Shown in pieces: positions 42,199-45,422 of a DNA stretch of 45,422 bases (within the stretch, counting starts at the first letter, position 1; each line of letters opens with the position of its first letter). Source of the stretch: Parachlorella kessleri (lineage: Eukaryota > Chlorophyta > Trebouxiophyceae > Chlorellales > Chlorellaceae). The stretch covers positions 1 to 45,422 of the forward strand of contig BBXU01001777.1 of the NCBI GenBank assembly GCA_001598975.1, written 5' to 3'. A program made the position numbers and the translations under genes. The notes below the pieces were generated by a model. The model ran no database searches. It was given only the letters and a program-made list of their open reading frames with translations, and was not told the DNA's origin.

Positions 42199-44852
42199 TC
42201 ACTCCACCATGTCACCACACCCCTCTCCCGCCCCATTCGCTGCCGCTGCCGCCGCCAGCGCCTGCTGCTGGGCCCCAGGCCCCGGCGCCGCAAGCCGCTT
42301 GCCATGCTTTGCCAGCCGCGCCTCCAGGGACGGCTCGGTTGCCCGCTTCAGCAGCTTGATGTGCTTGATGCCGCTGCTGCACCCCTTCCCCCTCTTGGTT
42401 GGCCCCGAGGTGGGTGCCTGCTCCTCGTGGGTAGTGCTGCTCCCCAGGCGGCCAAGCAGGGCGGTGAGCATGCCCGCGGCAATGAGGTGCCTACGTCAGG
42501 TCAGGGGTGTTTGGGGGGGGGGGGGGGAGAAGGATGGTGGGGAGGAACGAGGAGTGGCGCAAGCAAGTGAGCCTTGCTGGCAGGACATTCAACCATGTGA
42601 AAACAGGGAGCCTTTGCACTCGCAAGGGTGCTTAGGTTGCGTGGCTATGCCCCCCACTGCTGCTGCCTACGCTGTGTTTACTTGAGCAGCTTGGCTGCGC
42701 CTGTAAGTATGCCAACTTAGATCCCATCATAACCATGGTGGGGCACGTGCAGCTTACCTCGCCTTTTAAGTCCACCCTGCCAACACATACAGGCATACAG
42801 GCACTTGCAATGTAAGTAGAAACTCACCGCGTGTGTCCAGCTAGTCAACAGCACACCCTGCACCCTGCCATTTACGCCTGGGAGCCCGGTAGGCCCCTAT
42901 GTGGGGCTTGCACCTCAACCCCCCAGTTCATGTCCTCTCATTCCATGCTCTCCATCGTAGTGTACCCTGCCAATCATATATACAGCACACCTCTCCTCAC
43001 TTACCACACCACTCCCAGCCTACCTGTTCAGCATCTCCGACAGCACGCTGTGCACGCTGCCATGGTTGCCCTGGCTCCTCCGGAAGTGGAGGTCGGTGTA
43101 GGAGCAGGAGTAGAGTAGCAGTGGGGCCTCAGAGGCCAGGCAGTACTGCAGCAACCAGTGCATGCTCGTCTGTTGGTCTACTAGTCTCACAGCGCACGGA
43201 CACCTGACCCTGCTGCCCTGAATACCCCACGGGTGGGCCAACAACGAGCCAGGGTGTAACATATCAGTGCATGCGGGCGGGTCGACCTCAAGCCCTCCAT
43301 ACTAGCGAAACACACCCCCTCCTGCCGCCCTTTCCGTTTCAATCGTCCAACTCCCTGTCCTCTGTCGCACCACTCACCACTCACCACTTTGCACGGACAC
43401 TCCCAGCTTGCCAGGGGCATGCCTGGTGACACTGGTACCATGTGTTCAAGTTGGGGAGGCCACCCTACCGCAGAGGACAGGCCCTGCGGAGGCTTCACAG
43501 CGGCACCACACACTACTGCGCACGCGCACAGGAGGCACTGCGCTTACAAAGAGGCACTGACTTCCCAAGGCACGCGCACCTGCGGCTTGCGCGGCTGGGC
43601 GGCCGTGTCCAGGAGGGCGGCAACCACGGAGGGCTCCTCCTCGCCGCGGCCCACCATGAACAGCACGGCAGCCATGCAGCGCACCTGCGCCAGGCAGGCA
43701 GGCAGGCAGGCAGGCAAGGCATGTAGGCTGACAAGAGGGGGCACGTGAGGAACGGGACAGGCCAGGGGGAGCAATGGTGCTGTGCGGGGCACCTGAGCAT
43801 TACTATTAGAAAAGTGTGCGCGAGTTCTAGGCCACTGGCAATACACTATGTGTGCCTTAAGGTGCTGCACTGGTCGAGCACACTGGTGAAATCAAGCAGG
43901 GAAGCAAGGCACTCAAGCACCTACACTGTGGCACTGGTCGGTGCCTTGGAAACCCCGCCAACACCCCCTTGCACCACCCGTGCTAGTCTCAGGCTGGGCT
44001 TGCGAGCCGTCCTTGCTGCCGCATTCGCAACCTTGTAGCAGGCCATGCCCCGCCGTGCGGCGCCACGCGACGCTACCATGGCCACTACGCTGTGCCATGC
44101 TGCGCTGTGCCTGTGCAGTACTGCTGCTATGCTGTGCCGCGCTGTGGCTCACGCGACAGCTCACCTGGTGCCAGAGGAAGGCGGTACCGCGGATGTACAG
44201 CTCGTACAGCTGGCGGCCCCCCCACCCGCACCCCTCCACCCGCTGTATCCGGAAGTCCAGAATGGTCCGCTGGAAGCTGTTCACGTGCGCGGCATCCACC
44301 TGCAGCCAGCACGGGCCGCAGACCGTAGAGCCGGTCAGCAGCTCTGGGCAGCAGAGAGCTGGATAGCAGAGAGTTGGTCAGCAGAGCTAGTGTTGCCCTT
44401 ATCACCCTCCCACGCAGGCAGCACAACCATGACCATAATCGCCATGCCAACCATAACTGTTTGGGCACAGTCAGGCCAAGCCTGCCTTTGACAGGGCGCC
44501 CGCTATACCTTGAGGCCAGGGAAGAGCAACATAACACCACGCCACCGCCAAGCCAAGGGCCTACCATGCCCCGCTCTGCCAGCTGCCGGTGCCCCTGCCA
44601 TGCTGCCTTGTGTGGTTGCCCCACCCCTGCTGCCACCCCCGAGGGGATCCCTGTGTGCCTCCAACCACCATGCCAAGCGTTTTCAAAGTGACTGCAGGCC
44701 GCGTATGCAGCACCCTCCCTGCCTTGCAGAAGTTTCGGAAGTCGTGCTCGCCAACAAAGTGGGCGGCCGCCTGCGCCATGGCGCCCAGGTCCAGCTCCGC
44801 CCCCGGCTGCTGCACAAAGTAGTACTTGTACTCGCGGAAGGCCGCGCTGAAC
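42199..44852 (-). CDS. PUS3: tRNA pseudouridine(38/39) synthase, PUS3/DEG1 type (5' part outside or unresolved)
   Basis: Converts uridines 38/39 in tRNA anticodon arms to pseudouridine. Minus-strand exons in transcript order: 44723-44852, 44165-44299, 43580-43684, 43024-43145 and 42199-42490, about 260 residues seen. Family blocks: FSAAFREYKYYFV, FVGEHDFRNFCK, VDAAHVNSFQRTILDF, YIRGTAFLWHQ|VRCMAAVLF, GRGEEEPSVVAALLD, RKPQ|YCLASEAPLLLY and the end HIKLLKRATEPSLEARLAK. The catalytic Asp motif belongs upstream and was not found between 44853 and 45422, so N-terminal exons probably lie beyond the edge. The donor after FCK is either GC (intron starts 44722) or GT with three extra residues (exon to 44714). 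Confidence 0.88.
43686..43716. repeat. CAGG tetranucleotide microsatellite
   Basis: About seven CAGG units. On the minus strand they form the pyrimidine-rich tract directly before the acceptor of the PUS3 exon 43580-43684, so length changes could affect splicing. Confidence 0.8.
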
Positions 44853-44982
44853 CTGGGCACCAGGCAGCGGGTAGGGGGGCAGGGGGAGATGGTTGTAGGG
44901 CTTTAGTCGGGTTATCAAGAGCTTGGGTGCCACAGTGTAGTACTTGTACTCGCGGAAGGCCGCGCTGAACCTGGGCACCAGG
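44819..44982 (-). repeat. Exact tandem copy of the PUS3 exon start and its acceptor
   Basis: 46 bases at 44819-44864 recur without mismatch at 44937-44982, offset 118. The repeat spans the acceptor (GTGCCCAG) and the codons for FSAAFREYKYY. The outer copy lacks the downstream PUS3 sequence. Confidence 0.95.
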
Positions 44983-45422
44983 GCGGGGGGGGACACTCTT
45001 CCTGTTTCTGTTTCTGTTCCAGTGCCTGCGTTCCAGCTTTCTGGGGCTTGATTCAAGCTAGGGGCAGCGTTCATGCCGGGTCAGGGGGGGCAGCGGGGCC
45101 CGGCCTTGGCTCGCATGTCATGCCAGACGGCGAGGTCCAATCCAGCAGGCTCTGTGCTGTATATTCCAGAGCACAGCTGTGGCGGGCCTTGGTGGCCCCT
45201 TGTGTACCATGTGTGGCGCCTCACAGCCCGGCGCCCTTACTCATCAGATGCTGCCAGCTGTCCATGCGCAGCATGCTGAGATCAGCACCTCTGCTTTACC
45301 CACGGCTAACACCCTGCCCCCCAGGCTTTAGCCCCGAATAAACATCACCAAGCGAGGCCCACACGCAGCCCCTTCCAGGCACTTGCACTGCGCTGCAAAT
45401 AGGCGCCCCTCCTTCTCCCCCT
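44983..45422. other. Unresolved right edge (probable PUS3 intron)
   Basis: No PUS3 or other family peptide was recognised on either strand. Frames here look random. N-terminal PUS3 exons are expected further right. Confidence 0.4.

Noticed and set aside
41825..42685. 286-codon plus-strand open frame
   Set aside because: Antisense to the last PUS3 exon and its 3' flank; His/Pro/Ser-rich, no family match.
44127..45074. 315-codon minus-strand open frame
   Set aside because: It runs through PUS3 exons in the wrong frame and across introns; the real exons are in other phases.

Overview
This is a nuclear window from a green alga. A Chlorella-like trebouxiophyte fits best, because the hexose/H+ symporter closely resembles the Chlorella HUP family and TGTAA-type poly(A) signals follow most genes. 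The genes are cut into many small exons by GT-AG introns of roughly 70-940 bases, so none reads as one long open frame. I rebuilt each gene by matching exon peptides to protein families and checking that reading phase is kept across every junction. Family assignments come from remembered family sequences, not from a search.

Layout from left to right. (1) The 3' part of the step-II splicing factor SLU7 (+, 9 exons, 312-4910). (2) An F-box/leucine-rich-repeat protein (+, 2 exons, 5848-7550). (3) The WD-repeat protein WRAP73 (-, 10 exons, 8258-11645), convergent with the F-box gene. (4) A ZUP1/ZUFSP-type K63 deubiquitinase (+, 8 exons, 11862-15473), divergent from WRAP73 across about 216 bases. 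(5) A HUP-type hexose/H+ symporter (+, 8 coding exons plus a 5'UTR intron, 16584-20152). (6) A large GBF1/GNOM ARF guanine-nucleotide exchange factor (+, 33 exons, 22210-37011, about 1848 aa), with an initiator-type tRNA-Met gene inside its sixth intron. (7) A papain-family cysteine protease with a truncated granulin tail (+, 9 exons, 37934-41335). (8) The 3' part of a PUS3/DEG1 tRNA pseudouridine synthase (-, 5 exons seen, 42199-44852), convergent with the protease and running off the right edge.

The genes are unrelated housekeeping functions (splicing, centrosome/spindle, ubiquitin editing, sugar uptake, Golgi traffic, vacuolar proteolysis, tRNA modification); no operon or island logic is evident. 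The most unusual signal lies in the introns. Four separate exon-intron boundaries (SLU7 exons 2 and 6 of this window, ARF-GEF exon 27, PUS3) have a tandem copy, intact or decayed, lying in the adjacent intron. One of these keeps a usable in-frame second donor. Other items are an intronic initiator-like tRNA with an inverted first base pair, a deubiquitinase with an internal half-ZZ finger and a CCHC knuckle, a uORF overlapping its start as ATGA, a GC-AG intron inside the Sec7 domain, a perfect 17-bp intronic hairpin, and two or three families of short dispersed repeats.
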